A stretch of DNA of 26,565 nt, taken from an uncultured Bacillota bacterium. GTDB taxonomy: Bacteria; Bacillota; Clostridia; Peptostreptococcales; Anaerovoracaceae. The first letter of the stretch is position 1, and each line of letters begins with the position of its first letter. Positions 13,516 to 22,364 of the stretch are shown in pieces. Position numbers and translations under genes: made by a program. Location of the stretch: contig CAMJRV010000002.1 in NCBI GenBank assembly GCA_946408315.1, forward strand, positions 1 through 26,565, given 5' to 3'. Under the pieces are notes generated by a model. The model ran no database searches, was not told where the DNA came from, and saw only the letters and a program-made list of their open reading frames with translations.

Positions 13516-14211
13516 TTATTCCACCTCTCTCGGCTTTATGGTAACGCCATCATCGTTAATGTTGATCAATGCAAAATACCGATATTTCTTCTGACCAATC
13601 ACATCATCGATGTTTATCGTTTCCCTCGAGCTGTATTGCTCGCTGTCAAGGGCCACAAAACTCAATTGCGCAATGATTCCTAATTCTCCGAAGCTCTCTG
13701 AAAATTCCTGCACAAGGGATTCCTCAAACACATCGGCTGAAACCGCAACAATAGCTGCAATTCCGGATTCTGGGTTTGTACTGTACTCTTCAAAAGAAGA
13801 ATCCGCGGATAATTCAGGGTCCAGCGTCTGCATCAATACATCATAAACTACGAATGATGCACCGAAAGATTGATCCGCGGCTGTTTGTATCGCAGAAATC
13901 ATTTCCGGCTTATATTTTATCGCGAGATAGTTATCAGTAAATACATATTCATCGCTGCTTCCGGCAGCTTCAACTAATATTTCATCAGGCAGAGAGCTGC
14001 TCTTAACAAGCATTTGCCTTACACCTTGATTTGCATAGCTCGCGCCCCATGGCCCGACGTATTCAAACTTCTCGCCGTATTTCTGCTCCATATATGCCAA
14101 AGCGGCATCGTTAATATTCAGCTGGTTTTGCTCTTTCTTCTCCATACAGCCAGACCCTCCCAATAGTAATATGGCAATCATAATTGCCGGAATAATAATT
14201 CGTTTCGCCAT
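13516..14211 (-). CDS. Lipoprotein upstream of the lipase, possible immunity protein
   Basis: 231 aa with a lipoprotein signal peptide (lipidated Cys22 after GGSG). The mature part is acidic and mixed alpha/beta, starting with a helix (INDAALAYMEQKYGEKFEYV) and containing a GPWGASYANQG loop and a central VVYDVLMQTLDPELS helix. I do not recognise the family. The ATG at 14211 has AAGGAG 6 nt upstream; the longer frame from 14265 lacks a site. The stop is 3 nt before the lipase start, so the two are co-translated. In S. aureus the TslA lipase is neutralised by a lipoprotein (TilA), so an immunity role is a fair hypothesis here from gene order and export signal only. Confidence 0.8.
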   Translation of the reverse strand: MAKRIIIPAIMIAILLLGGSGCMEKKEQNQLNINDAALAYMEQKYGEKFEYVGPWGASYANQGVRQMLVKSSSLPDEILVEAAGSSDEYVFTDNYLAIKYKPEMISAIQTAADQSFGASFVVYDVLMQTLDPELSADSSFEEYSTNPESGIAAIVAVSADVFEESLVQEFSESFGELGIIAQLSFVALDSEQYSSRETINIDDVIGQKKYRYFALININDDGVTIKPREVE

Positions 14212-14285
14212 TTCTACTCCTTGACGCACCTTTGCTGCAAGCCACTTTCCTGCGGTTTGCAGCAAGGGAGCGGTCTGCTGAAAAT

Positions 14286-14591
14286 CTACTTAAACGCATC
14301 GGCGAGCTGAGTATTAACCTGCTCGGTCTGCTCATATTGGGCTGCCACGTTATTGCGCAGAAACTTGACATACTGGTTAAGGACATCGTAATATGTCTGA
14401 AAATATTTGTTTGCAAAAGATTCATAAGAGAATCTTGTTTCGTCGGAAGCCGCGCCCGTCCAATAGGAGGAGAGGCTGTCAACGGTGGCCTTGCTGTCAT
14501 TGAGCAGCTGCTGGAGCTGCTGGTTGTCGCTTTCGATCTGGGAAGCGATCGCCAATACTTGTTCGCTATCTATTGTGATTTGTGTTGCCAT
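14286..14591 (-). CDS. WXG100 family protein
   Basis: 101 aa, two long helices around the turn SSYWTGAASDETRF (W-T-G). The sequence is rich in Gln and Asn, typical of EsxA-like T7SS substrates. The C-terminal TEQVNTQLADAFK has a paralogue at the end of the protein encoded at 11437-11736. There is no signal peptide. It follows the 98-aa WXG100 gene by 16 nt, so the pair probably forms a heterodimer or two substrates made in equal amounts. Confidence 0.93.
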   Translation of the reverse strand: MATQITIDSEQVLAIASQIESDNQQLQQLLNDSKATVDSLSSYWTGAASDETRFSYESFANKYFQTYYDVLNQYVKFLRNNVAAQYEQTEQVNTQLADAFK

Positions 14592-14607
14592 TTCTATTCC
14601 CCCTCTC

Positions 14608-14904
14608 TTAATTTGCCAGCTGCTTCACGCCGGTAATGTTGTTGTCCCGTGTGGTTTCATAGTTTACCGCTTGCTGCTCCAGCGCCTGGGCAGCCTGCTC
14701 CAGATGCTGGGCCATGGCTTTCAGATCGTCACAGAACCCTGTGATTTGTTCAACAAAAGCAAGGTTGTCGGCAGCTTTCCAGGCTTCTCCCATGGTGCTT
14801 GCCGTGTTGATCAGACGGTTATGCAAAGTGGTGTAGTCGCTGGATAACTGGGTAAATTTTTGAGATGCCTTATGCAGCTCAGGGGGGTCTACTACGAACT
14901 TCAT
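14608..14904 (-). CDS. WXG100 family protein
   Basis: 98 aa. The first helix KASQKFTQLSSDYTTLHNRL is followed by the turn GEAWKAADNLAFVEQI (W-K-A variant), then a Gln/Ala-rich helix. AAAGGAG lies 9 nt before the ATG. It is the first gene after a pair of hairpins in the 95-nt gap downstream of yukD. It is predicted to be exported by the EssC ATPase encoded upstream in the same locus. Confidence 0.93.
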   Translation of the reverse strand: MKFVVDPPELHKASQKFTQLSSDYTTLHNRLINTASTMGEAWKAADNLAFVEQITGFCDDLKAMAQHLEQAAQALEQQAVNYETTRDNNITGVKQLAN

Positions 14905-14940
14905 GATTTCTATCTCCTTTTGGTTTATTTATAATGCCAA

Positions 14941-14978
14941 CCCTCTGCTGACAAAGTCAGAGGGGCAAATTTGCCCCT
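14941..14978 (-). promoter_or_regulatory. Overlapping hairpins between yukD and the WXG100 genes
   Basis: A perfect 18-bp palindrome (14961-14978, AGGGGCAAATTTGCCCCT) overlaps a second stem formed by 14941-14947 and 14958-14964 (CCCTCTG with CAGAGGG). The two share 14961-14964 and cannot both form fully. No T run follows, so it is not a simple terminator. A TGACAA/TTTATA pair on the + strand (14949-14954 and 14928-14933) would read as TTGTCA and TATAAA on the - strand with a short 15-bp spacer, a weak internal promoter candidate. A role in mRNA processing or stability is possible. Confidence 0.5.
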
Positions 14979-14999
14979 GAAAGGGCCAGGCACTACATT

Positions 15000-15251
15000 T
15001 CAAATAAGAATCAACTTGGACGAATTGCGGATTCCCGCATCATGGACCGTATCACCGCTGTTTAACGGCTCGCCGTTACTTGCGTTTAACAATATGGAGT
15101 CAGGGGTTCCTTTATAGCTGCCACCGGATAATGATTCTACAATGCTGACAAGCAGCTGCGTAGCCTCGCCGATTTGCTTCCCGGTGGGCAGATAAACATC
15201 ATAGTGCTTACCCGCTGCAGGCAAATAAACGTCAACAAGATATTTCTTCAC
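15000..15251 (-). CDS. yukD: Ubiquitin-like T7SS protein YukD/EsaB
   Basis: 83 aa with the beta-grasp pattern of YukD/EsaB: strands KYLVDVYLPAAGKHYDVYLP, a helix (IGEATQLLVSIVESL), then a loop and strands ending in SSKLILI. YukD-type proteins are cytosolic and essential for, or regulators of, Firmicutes type VII secretion; no ubiquitin-like conjugation is known for them. The start is a GTG with GGGAGGAT upstream. It lies 15 nt downstream of the EssC ATPase gene, in the usual T7SSb neighbourhood. Confidence 0.9.
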   Translation of the reverse strand: MKKYLVDVYLPAAGKHYDVYLPTGKQIGEATQLLVSIVESLSGGSYKGTPDSILLNASNGEPLNSGDTVHDAGIRNSSKLILI

Positions 15252-15266
15252 ACTTTCATCCTCCCG

Positions 15267-18200
15267 TCATTGCAGAAATTTTACAAGAGTGGCAGCTGCG
15301 TTATTCACAATAAACCCAAAATCAGACTCAAGCTCCGCCCCGGAACCCTGGGGCTTTTTATTGATTGTCAGACGATATTGAGTGCTGATTCCGCTTCCGA
15401 CCCAGATTCCGTTATTACCGCTTACATGGGCCTTATACCAGCTCTCCACCGTAAAGGGAGTAAGGGAATTCAGACTTTCCGCTACCACGAAATGTATGTT
15501 GTATGCTTTGTCGCATTTTTCCATGGCAAGCTGCAATCGATTCAGCAGAGTGTCATCGTCGGCTTCTTTCTTTACATCCTCGGCAGGCTTGTAACGCTCA
15601 AGCATTGTCTTTAGCAACGACATGGACTGAATAATCACAAATACAGGATCAAACCGGGGCAGTGCGCCGCCGTCGGCAAGCCGATCCTTGTATTCATTGT
15701 TGCGGGTGAGGACCGTGCCGAAAATATCGTGAACCGCTTTTACACAACTATCAATACTGTTAAATATCTGCAAATTCTCAGCATTGGCCTGAATCGCTGT
15801 TTTGCCGGTGGGAGCCAGCATCATGGTTTTTGCTCCGTAACGGCCGGCAATCAAGGAACCCAGAGCATCGGTAAAGTCCTGCCATTCCTGATTTACCGAA
15901 AGCACCATATTGACGGGACTTTCCGCAAAGTTATAGCAGGCCGTTTCCAGGGTTTCCTTTTCAACCCCAATGGGGATACGACTCAGGTCCTCTTTTTTCA
16001 CGCAGGGGGCTAAGAATTCCTCCGTCACCTTTTCAGGCAGGATTGGAACCCTTGGGGCATTTCTCCCGGAGTATTTTCCCCCGGCGGTCTTGGCATATTC
16101 CCGGATAAACCGGTAGGGAGTCCCTTCCTCTGTAACGCTTGCAACCTGAAATTCCAGCAAACTGTCCTTATCCTGACGGAATAACCCTCTGCCTTTGAAT
16201 TTCTCCGGCAGCAGCCCTTCCGTCTTGCCCACTACGGTGGAATAGTCGTCTGTATTATTCAACTGCAGACAATACAGCTGTTTAAAGTTTTGAAGCAGAC
16301 TAAATCTCACATTGTTCACACCGGTGCACGTCAGAACGAAGTGAATGCCGTATTTTGTGCCCTCGCGAGTGAGATAGCTGATCTCTCCCGATTTATCCTC
16401 AAAGAGCTCGGTAAACGCCGCATAGTTGTTAATGATGACAACTATGCCGGGCTCCGGCGTTTCTGTCTGCATATTGTACTGAAGCATATCGCCTCCAAAT
16501 TGGGACAGCAGCTTTTTCCGGGTGTCTAGCTTTCCAAGCATCAGCTTGAACAGATTGTTTACTTTTTCCGTTTCATAGGAAAGGATCACATCGCCCACAT
16601 GAGGCGCCGGAGAGAAGGCTGTCAGGGTTTCCGCTCCAAAATCCATAATATACAGGTTTACTTCCCGGGGAGTATGTTCTTTTAACAGAGAGTAACACAT
16701 GGCCTCGATGAACATCTCTTTTCCGTTGCCCGCCGAGCCGTAAACGATGACATTGCCATCTTCCGTAATGGGAACGCGCAGCAAGCCCTGGATCTGGTGG
16801 GCCGGATCATCAAATTCACCGACGATGGGATTGAGAATGAATTCTCTCTTTTTCGATTCAGCATACTTTTCTGCAAGCTCATCCACATAGATCAGAGTCG
16901 GTATGGGATCAAGCCACATTTTCCAGCGTCTTATCTGTTCTTCCTCGCTGACCCTGCTGATGTGCCCGGTGATGACATCAAGCTGCTTTGGGGGATCTTT
17001 TATCATTGCAAATCTGTCAATATTCGCCTCGGCAATCACCCTGCCGTTGGTATTGATTACGGAAACCGCATCATCCCGGTCTTTAATTACCTTCGCTGAT
17101 GGGTAATAGGGAGCACCGGCCCAGGCAGACTGCCCGATTTCAAAGAGCTCATTATAGCCCACCTGCAGGTAGAACCGTCCCGTATCCACGAGGGCTGCCG
17201 CCTCCGAACGCCCGAGCATTTCCATGCTGTCGCCGTTGTCCTGTACCTTCAGGCAGATGCGGAACCGGCTGTTGCTGCGGATTTGATCGTCCACAACTCC
17301 GCCGGGTTTTTGCGTAGCGAGGATCAGGTGAACTCCCAAGCTTCGCCCCACACGGGCCGTACTTGTCAGCTCGGTCATAAAATCCGGCTGCTCTTTCTTT
17401 AGTTCCGCAAATTCGTCAGAGATAATGAACAAATGGGGCAGGGGCTCTCTTACCTTGCCATCCCGGTATAGCTTTTGATATTTGTAGATATCGATATTGC
17501 TGACGCCGTGCTGCTGGGAGGTGTCGCGGAAAATCCGCTCCCGGCGGTGCAATTCGCTTCGCATGGAAGCCAGGGAGCGCTTGATTCCATTGCCATCAAG
17601 ATTTGTAATGACCCCCGCTGTGTGGGGAATGTTCTCAAAGGATTTCGCCATCCCTCCGCCCTTGTAGTCGATCAGTATAAAGGCCACCTCATAGGGATGG
17701 AAATTCACTGCCATGGAGAGAATGTAGGAAATGATAAATTCACTTTTCCCGGAACCGGTCATCCCCGCCACAAGACCGTGGGGGCCGTGGGCCCGCTCAT
17801 GAAGATCAAGCTTGAATGCTTCACCGTACTTGTCAACGCCAATGGCTGCGGCCAGCGACTTGGTAGGATCATTTGCCGACCAGTTATCCAGAAGGTTCAA
17901 ATGTTCAATCATACCCACATCGAGCATCTCTAAGAACGTGTATTTTTTAGGAAGTGTAAAGGTGGAACCGCTGATGTCAACAAAGGTATTGGCAAGAACG
18001 CCCGTAATGCGCTCCATATTAATCTGATGAGGTATGTCTACATCGAATGGAACCGGCGGGTCGCTGACATCCCCGATCAGAGTCAGGCTGCCGTTTCCGC
18101 CTCCCCGCAGCTCAATGACGGCGGTGCTCTCTTTAGGAAGGTCTTTCAGCCGCTGGAACATGGACAAAACGGAAAACTTCAAGTTTTCTTTATGCTCCTG

Positions 18201-19922
18201 CATTCTGCGCACGCATTCCGTCTTGGATGCCAGCTCTTTATCCAGACATATGACCACGAAATACGGAGCTTCATCCTCCAGCTTGCTCTCACTCAGCTCT
18301 TTACGGTATTCGATGATTGAATCAAGGGAGCCGGAAAGCTCTTTTGCTTCCTCCGAGTTTGTAGCAATATATCGAACGGTTCGCTCATTGTTCATCGTAT
18401 GGGGAAGCCAGCGCACAAATTCAAACTCAGCCCCATCGCTTTCATCATAGATCAGGACCAGCTTTACCTCATCATAACTGTGGAGTGCGATAATTTGCAG
18501 GATGAGGCTTTTCGCATATAAATAAAGAGTTTTCTTGTCTCCATAAACTCCGCTGACAAATCGCTGCGCAAGAGATAAGCAGACAGGAACATCTCTCAGC
18601 CAGCGTTTTTCTTCGCCGAATTGGTACATTGCCTCGGTCAAATTGTCCTGGTCCACCGTAAATTGGCGCTCTGAGTATTGAATATTGGCTTTCAAAGGCA
18701 AATTTCCACAGCCCAGGCGCAAAGAAAGAAAGTCCGTATGCTTTGGCGTGCGCTCCCAGATCAGAGGGGCAGGAGCAAGTGCCCGCGAAGCATAGGTCGC
18801 GGTATTCACGTCATTATCCCGGAGAACCTGTTCCTGACGCGCTGTTTCCTGTGCTATGATGCTTTGGATTTGGGAGAGGTATTCCGTATACGTCTCCTGA
18901 CGCCTTGCCTCTTTCCGCTCCCGCAGCCGGCGCTGATATGTCTTTGTAATCAGCGGCCACATAAGCGTACCGAGGAGCATGCTAAGGCTCATTACAATGG
19001 ACGGAAAGGCCGCTGTAATATTTCCTCGTTCGATTGCATTTATAACGGCAAAGCCGCCGATGGCCATAGATGCCATACCCATTGTCATGGAAGGCCCGAT
19101 CAGCATAATCATCGGCACATCATCGTTATTCTGATTTGCCGGAGGCGCGTCAAGCTTCAACTCGAAGGTATCAACATCATGCTTGAAACGCGGCGCGCGA
19201 TAATAATAATCGTCTGGAACGTCCTCATAATCTTCGTCAGCATCATAATCCGCCGCCAGCAGGTTTCTTGGCGGGGCGTGATATTCCCGAAGGTCGCTGC
19301 TTTGAATCCTGACACTGCCATCAGGGTTGTTCAGAAAGATAAGCCGGTTGGTTACCACAATCTGAAGGCCCATTATGTAAATAACATCGCCGATATTCAG
19401 CTTTGCCTGCTTTACTGCCTTCCCGTTAACATAGGTATTATTTGTGCTCCCTAAGTCCCTTATGGTGATGTCCTGCTGGGAAATGTTCAGCTCCGCATGG
19501 CTGCCGGAAGTAAAGCTGTTGGAATAGAAAATATTATTATCCCCATTGCGTCCGATTGTAAGCTTCACCTGTGGGTTTGCAATTTCATAACCGGCGTAAT
19601 GTCTGCGGTCATCGCTGATCTGCTCCGTATACAGCACGTATTTCAGTTTTCCATCCGTACTGTGAATCCTATAGAGTTCAAGGGGTTGAAGGGGCACATT
19701 CTGCATTGGGTTATTATCTTTATCAACGACCTTAAAGTGGCGGTTTGATTTGAGAATCCATTGGGAAGCTCCGCCCGCTTCCATGGATCGCAGGGCCTCA
19801 ACGGCAACAACATCCGTCATTTTTCCCGCGCTGTTTCTGCCGCACATCCAGTAGTGTCCTGCACACTTTTCCGGTAAAATGGTGGTCTGATATTCCTGTT
19901 GTGAAAGAAGTGTTAATTTCAT
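15267..19922 (-). CDS. essC: T7SS FtsK/SpoIIIE-type ATPase EssC with FHA domain
   Basis: 1551 aa, the motor of the secretion system. An N-terminal FHA domain (about 119-190) has IGR (123-125), SGSH (139-142) and a DLGSTNNTYVNG loop. Two membrane helices lie at about 269-295 and 303-325. The first FtsK ATPase domain has Walker A GMTGSGKS (720-727), DYKGGG, Walker B ending Asp836-Glu837, and ATQKP. The second has GSAGNGKE (1062-1069), with the usual Ser/Thr replaced by Glu, and INN in place of the Walker B acidic pair. A third domain has no P-loop. So D1 looks active, D2 and D3 degenerate. The length matches the EssC family. The ATG overlaps the PP2C stop (ATGA). The FHA domain suggests control by the kinase and phosphatase in the same locus. 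Confidence 0.96.
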   Translation of the reverse strand: MKLTLLSQQEYQTTILPEKCAGHYWMCGRNSAGKMTDVVAVEALRSMEAGGASQWILKSNRHFKVVDKDNNPMQNVPLQPLELYRIHSTDGKLKYVLYTEQISDDRRHYAGYEIANPQVKLTIGRNGDNNIFYSNSFTSGSHAELNISQQDITIRDLGSTNNTYVNGKAVKQAKLNIGDVIYIMGLQIVVTNRLIFLNNPDGSVRIQSSDLREYHAPPRNLLAADYDADEDYEDVPDDYYYRAPRFKHDVDTFELKLDAPPANQNNDDVPMIMLIGPSMTMGMASMAIGGFAVINAIERGNITAAFPSIVMSLSMLLGTLMWPLITKTYQRRLRERKEARRQETYTEYLSQIQSIIAQETARQEQVLRDNDVNTATYASRALAPAPLIWERTPKHTDFLSLRLGCGNLPLKANIQYSERQFTVDQDNLTEAMYQFGEEKRWLRDVPVCLSLAQRFVSGVYGDKKTLYLYAKSLILQIIALHSYDEVKLVLIYDESDGAEFEFVRWLPHTMNNERTVRYIATNSEEAKELSGSLDSIIEYRKELSESKLEDEAPYFVVICLDKELASKTECVRRMQEHKENLKFSVLSMFQRLKDLPKESTAVIELRGGGNGSLTLIGDVSDPPVPFDVDIPHQINMERITGVLANTFVDISGSTFTLPKKYTFLEMLDVGMIEHLNLLDNWSANDPTKSLAAAIGVDKYGEAFKLDLHERAHGPHGLVAGMTGSGKSEFIISYILSMAVNFHPYEVAFILIDYKGGGMAKSFENIPHTAGVITNLDGNGIKRSLASMRSELHRRERIFRDTSQQHGVSNIDIYKYQKLYRDGKVREPLPHLFIISDEFAELKKEQPDFMTELTSTARVGRSLGVHLILATQKPGGVVDDQIRSNSRFRICLKVQDNGDSMEMLGRSEAAALVDTGRFYLQVGYNELFEIGQSAWAGAPYYPSAKVIKDRDDAVSVINTNGRVIAEANIDRFAMIKDPPKQLDVITGHISRVSEEEQIRRWKMWLDPIPTLIYVDELAEKYAESKKREFILNPIVGEFDDPAHQIQGLLRVPITEDGNVIVYGSAGNGKEMFIEAMCYSLLKEHTPREVNLYIMDFGAETLTAFSPAPHVGDVILSYETEKVNNLFKLMLGKLDTRKKLLSQFGGDMLQYNMQTETPEPGIVVIINNYAAFTELFEDKSGEISYLTREGTKYGIHFVLTCTGVNNVRFSLLQNFKQLYCLQLNNTDDYSTVVGKTEGLLPEKFKGRGLFRQDKDSLLEFQVASVTEEGTPYRFIREYAKTAGGKYSGRNAPRVPILPEKVTEEFLAPCVKKEDLSRIPIGVEKETLETACYNFAESPVNMVLSVNQEWQDFTDALGSLIAGRYGAKTMMLAPTGKTAIQANAENLQIFNSIDSCVKAVHDIFGTVLTRNNEYKDRLADGGALPRFDPVFVIIQSMSLLKTMLERYKPAEDVKKEADDDTLLNRLQLAMEKCDKAYNIHFVVAESLNSLTPFTVESWYKAHVSGNNGIWVGSGISTQYRLTINKKPQGSGAELESDFGFIVNNAAATLVKFLQ

Positions 19923-20755
19923 ACGCTGCTCCAGTCTTTCATTTTATTTGCTAAGGTGCGAAAAAATGATCTTTTGGAATCCTTGATATCCATTACAATT
20001 ATCGTTACATTGTCTCTGCCGCCATTTCCCAATGCCAAATCCAGCAGGACGCTTGCAGCCTCTGTCGCCCGCGGGGAAGCCCACATCACGTTTTCCAGAT
20101 CCACCGGGGAAACCATATCGGTTAAACCGTCAGAACAAATCAGAACGCGGCAGCTGCCGCAGATTACCGGGTAACTTTCCACAGCAAATATATTGCCTAT
20201 CCCTATGCATCGCGTCAGTTTATGGGCGTCTTTTCCTTCTATTGCCTGGCCGGATGCGGTCAAACCATTTCTGATCTGCTCGGCGGCTAAGGTGTGGTCG
20301 TTTGTAACCTGCCGGAAAAGATCCCTTTGCAGGCAATAAATTCGCGAGTCTCCTATATTGAAGCAGTGTATCCCTTTCTCTGTGACCATGGCTAATGCCA
20401 GGGTAGTTCCCATGCGCTTCTCCGTGTAAGCAGCTCCTGAGGGCCGTATTTTTTCATTCACCTGGTTGACATAGGCTTGAATCTCTTCGTTAAGCTGTTC
20501 CGGCCCGGTGGATTGAATTCGCCCGCTGACACCCAGGAGGGTTTCCACTGCCATTCGCGAGGCGATCTCTCCATCCTCTTCGCCGCCCATTCCGTCACAG
20601 AGGGCAAAAATTGCAGGAGAATTTGTACTGCCGTCTATGGAAAATGTCCGTTCTTCCATATCCGGCGGCAGCACAATTCCATTGACATAAAGATTGTCTT
20701 CGTTATTCTCTCGAACCCTCCCCAGGTGTGAACGGGCTGAATACATAACAATCAT
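19919..20755 (-). CDS. PP2C-type Ser/Thr protein phosphatase
   Basis: 278 aa, cytosolic PP2C/PPM phosphatase. Metal-binding and catalytic motifs are all present: RENNEDN (Glu19, Asp20), CDGMGGEEDGE (Asp54 to Gly58), GDSRIY (Asp136), CSDGLTD (Asp209) and GGRDNVT (Asp248). A short basic tail lies beyond the core. The ATG at 20755 has AGAGGTGA 5 nt upstream; the in-frame GTG at 20764 lies within that site. The stop overlaps the EssC start. It probably reverses phosphorylation by the membrane kinase encoded downstream, setting the state of the FHA-binding sites. Confidence 0.95.
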   Translation of the reverse strand: MIVMYSARSHLGRVRENNEDNLYVNGIVLPPDMEERTFSIDGSTNSPAIFALCDGMGGEEDGEIASRMAVETLLGVSGRIQSTGPEQLNEEIQAYVNQVNEKIRPSGAAYTEKRMGTTLALAMVTEKGIHCFNIGDSRIYCLQRDLFRQVTNDHTLAAEQIRNGLTASGQAIEGKDAHKLTRCIGIGNIFAVESYPVICGSCRVLICSDGLTDMVSPVDLENVMWASPRATEAASVLLDLALGNGGRDNVTIIVMDIKDSKRSFFRTLANKMKDWSSV

Positions 20756-20766
20756 TCCGCTCACCT

Positions 20767-22308
20767 CTAAAAGATTGACACTGTATTTCCGTCGTCCTTC
20801 CTTGGCGGAGTCTCCGGCTTGGGAGTCAGAGTTCCCAGCATCTGTATATAATCAATATGCAATGCTTCTCGCCCGAAGCGCAGCGTATCGCCGGACTGCA
20901 ACGGTTCTCTTCCAAGGACATTTCCGCCATTTAGGGAGGTTTTGTTTGTGGAGCTTAGGTTTAGAATCGCAAGTCCGCCGTCCTGAACCGTTATTTTGCA
21001 TTGCTCTCGTGACACACTCTTATTGTCAAGCCGCACAGGACAATACTCCGCCCTGCCGATCAGCACTTCTCCATTAACCGGGAGAGTCCAGGTCTTACTT
21101 GGGCTATTCAGACTGCTCAGTTTAATCGTAAATTGCGCGTCTGCGAAATTAGTATCAGAAGCAAATTCAGTTCTCTCAACATAATTATTATCCTGACGCC
21201 CCGAATTGCCCTGATATCCCAAAGAATTCTCCGATCTCAGCCCAGACTTCGGGGGAGGACTCTCCTCTTGCTTCTTTTTTCTGCGTTTCGCGGCTGCAGC
21301 AACGATTGTCAAAATGGCAATCAGCCCAATTGCTCCTCCAATGTAGATTGCGTATGGAGGCTTGGCATCGGACTTTTTCGACTCTGTCACCGATGAGGTT
21401 GATGTTTCAGCGGTTTCTGCCCCTGGCGCGTTAAATACCGGGAACTTGATATCGATGCTGTTATGATATACGCCGTCGCTAAGATCCACCTGCCGGGTGG
21501 TTCCGTCAAGCAGATCAAGAGGAGCCTTCGCCTCAATGTAACAATAACCATTTACCGCCAGTTTCTGGCTAAGGGCCGCGAGATCCGTCTTCGGACTAAG
21601 TGAAAAATACCTTCCTCTGCTCATGCGAACCAATGCGGCCAGTTCCTTATTCTCTGTGGTTTCTTCACTGCTTACAGCGACAACATCCACAGGATAGCGC
21701 TGGTTTTGAAGCTTGAGATAGAGTTCCTCTTTCGTTATTCCGCTCACCGTATCGTCAGCTCCATCTGTAATTACGATGGTACGATAAAATGTGGTTTTTT
21801 TGTTAGCTGGGATTAATTGGGCGGGAATTGTGTTATAGATCGCATCGTAGATTTTGCTTTGATCAGCGGAAAATTGAATCTTTCCCGCTGCGACTGCAAG
21901 CTCGTAGCGGTCAGGGGAAAGCTCCTGAAGTACATTAAGCTCGTCGCCAAAGGCAACCAGTTTAAATTCTTCGTTAGCAGCCTTTCGATCTACCAATTGA
22001 TTCAGGGTCGCCATTACGCCATCACGAATATCGCTTGGAATTGAGGTTGAAACGTCTACTAAAATCGTTGTCTTCGTCAATGCGTTCTCGTCGGACAGCG
22101 ATCCGGTTGAGGTTATATCTGCCCTTTGATTGGAAATCATACATTTTAATTTATCAGAATTTAATTGGATGTCCGTAAAGACCGTCATCGTTTGATCAGA
22201 TATGTATACCTGCAAAACATTGGACTCGGCGTCCGCCTGGACGATACTTGGGAGGAATGTGAACAGAGCCGAGATAATTACGATCAATTTATAAATATGT
22301 TTTTTCAT
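20767..22308 (-). CDS. Membrane protein with extracytoplasmic VWA and cytosolic FHA domain
   Basis: 513 aa. A signal peptide (cleavage likely after QADA, residue 27) is followed by a von Willebrand factor A domain (about 80-250) with the MIDAS motif D85-V-S87-T-S89, then a beta-rich segment. The membrane helix is at about 319-340, followed by a basic stop-transfer (KRRKKK) and a proline/serine/asparagine linker with a VERTEF motif. The FHA domain (about 412-485) has IGRA (417-420), SVSREQ (Gln where His is usual) and NLSSTNKTSLNG. It would bind a ligand outside through metal and a phosphothreonine partner inside. First gene of the locus, 11 nt before the PP2C gene, with a strong promoter upstream. 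Confidence 0.93.
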   Translation of the reverse strand: MKKHIYKLIVIISALFTFLPSIVQADAESNVLQVYISDQTMTVFTDIQLNSDKLKCMISNQRADITSTGSLSDENALTKTTILVDVSTSIPSDIRDGVMATLNQLVDRKAANEEFKLVAFGDELNVLQELSPDRYELAVAAGKIQFSADQSKIYDAIYNTIPAQLIPANKKTTFYRTIVITDGADDTVSGITKEELYLKLQNQRYPVDVVAVSSEETTENKELAALVRMSRGRYFSLSPKTDLAALSQKLAVNGYCYIEAKAPLDLLDGTTRQVDLSDGVYHNSIDIKFPVFNAPGAETAETSTSSVTESKKSDAKPPYAIYIGGAIGLIAILTIVAAAAKRRKKKQEESPPPKSGLRSENSLGYQGNSGRQDNNYVERTEFASDTNFADAQFTIKLSSLNSPSKTWTLPVNGEVLIGRAEYCPVRLDNKSVSREQCKITVQDGGLAILNLSSTNKTSLNGGNVLGREPLQSGDTLRFGREALHIDYIQMLGTLTPKPETPPRKDDGNTVSIF

Positions 22309-22364
22309 CCACCTACATCCTTATTTTTATTTGCTAAATTTGCTAAAGTTTTCCTTTCGACTAC

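Noticed and set aside
14941..14978. Simple rho-independent terminator after yukD
   Set aside because: Good stems but no T run on the transcribed strand, and the downstream WXG100 genes lack a convincing promoter of their own.
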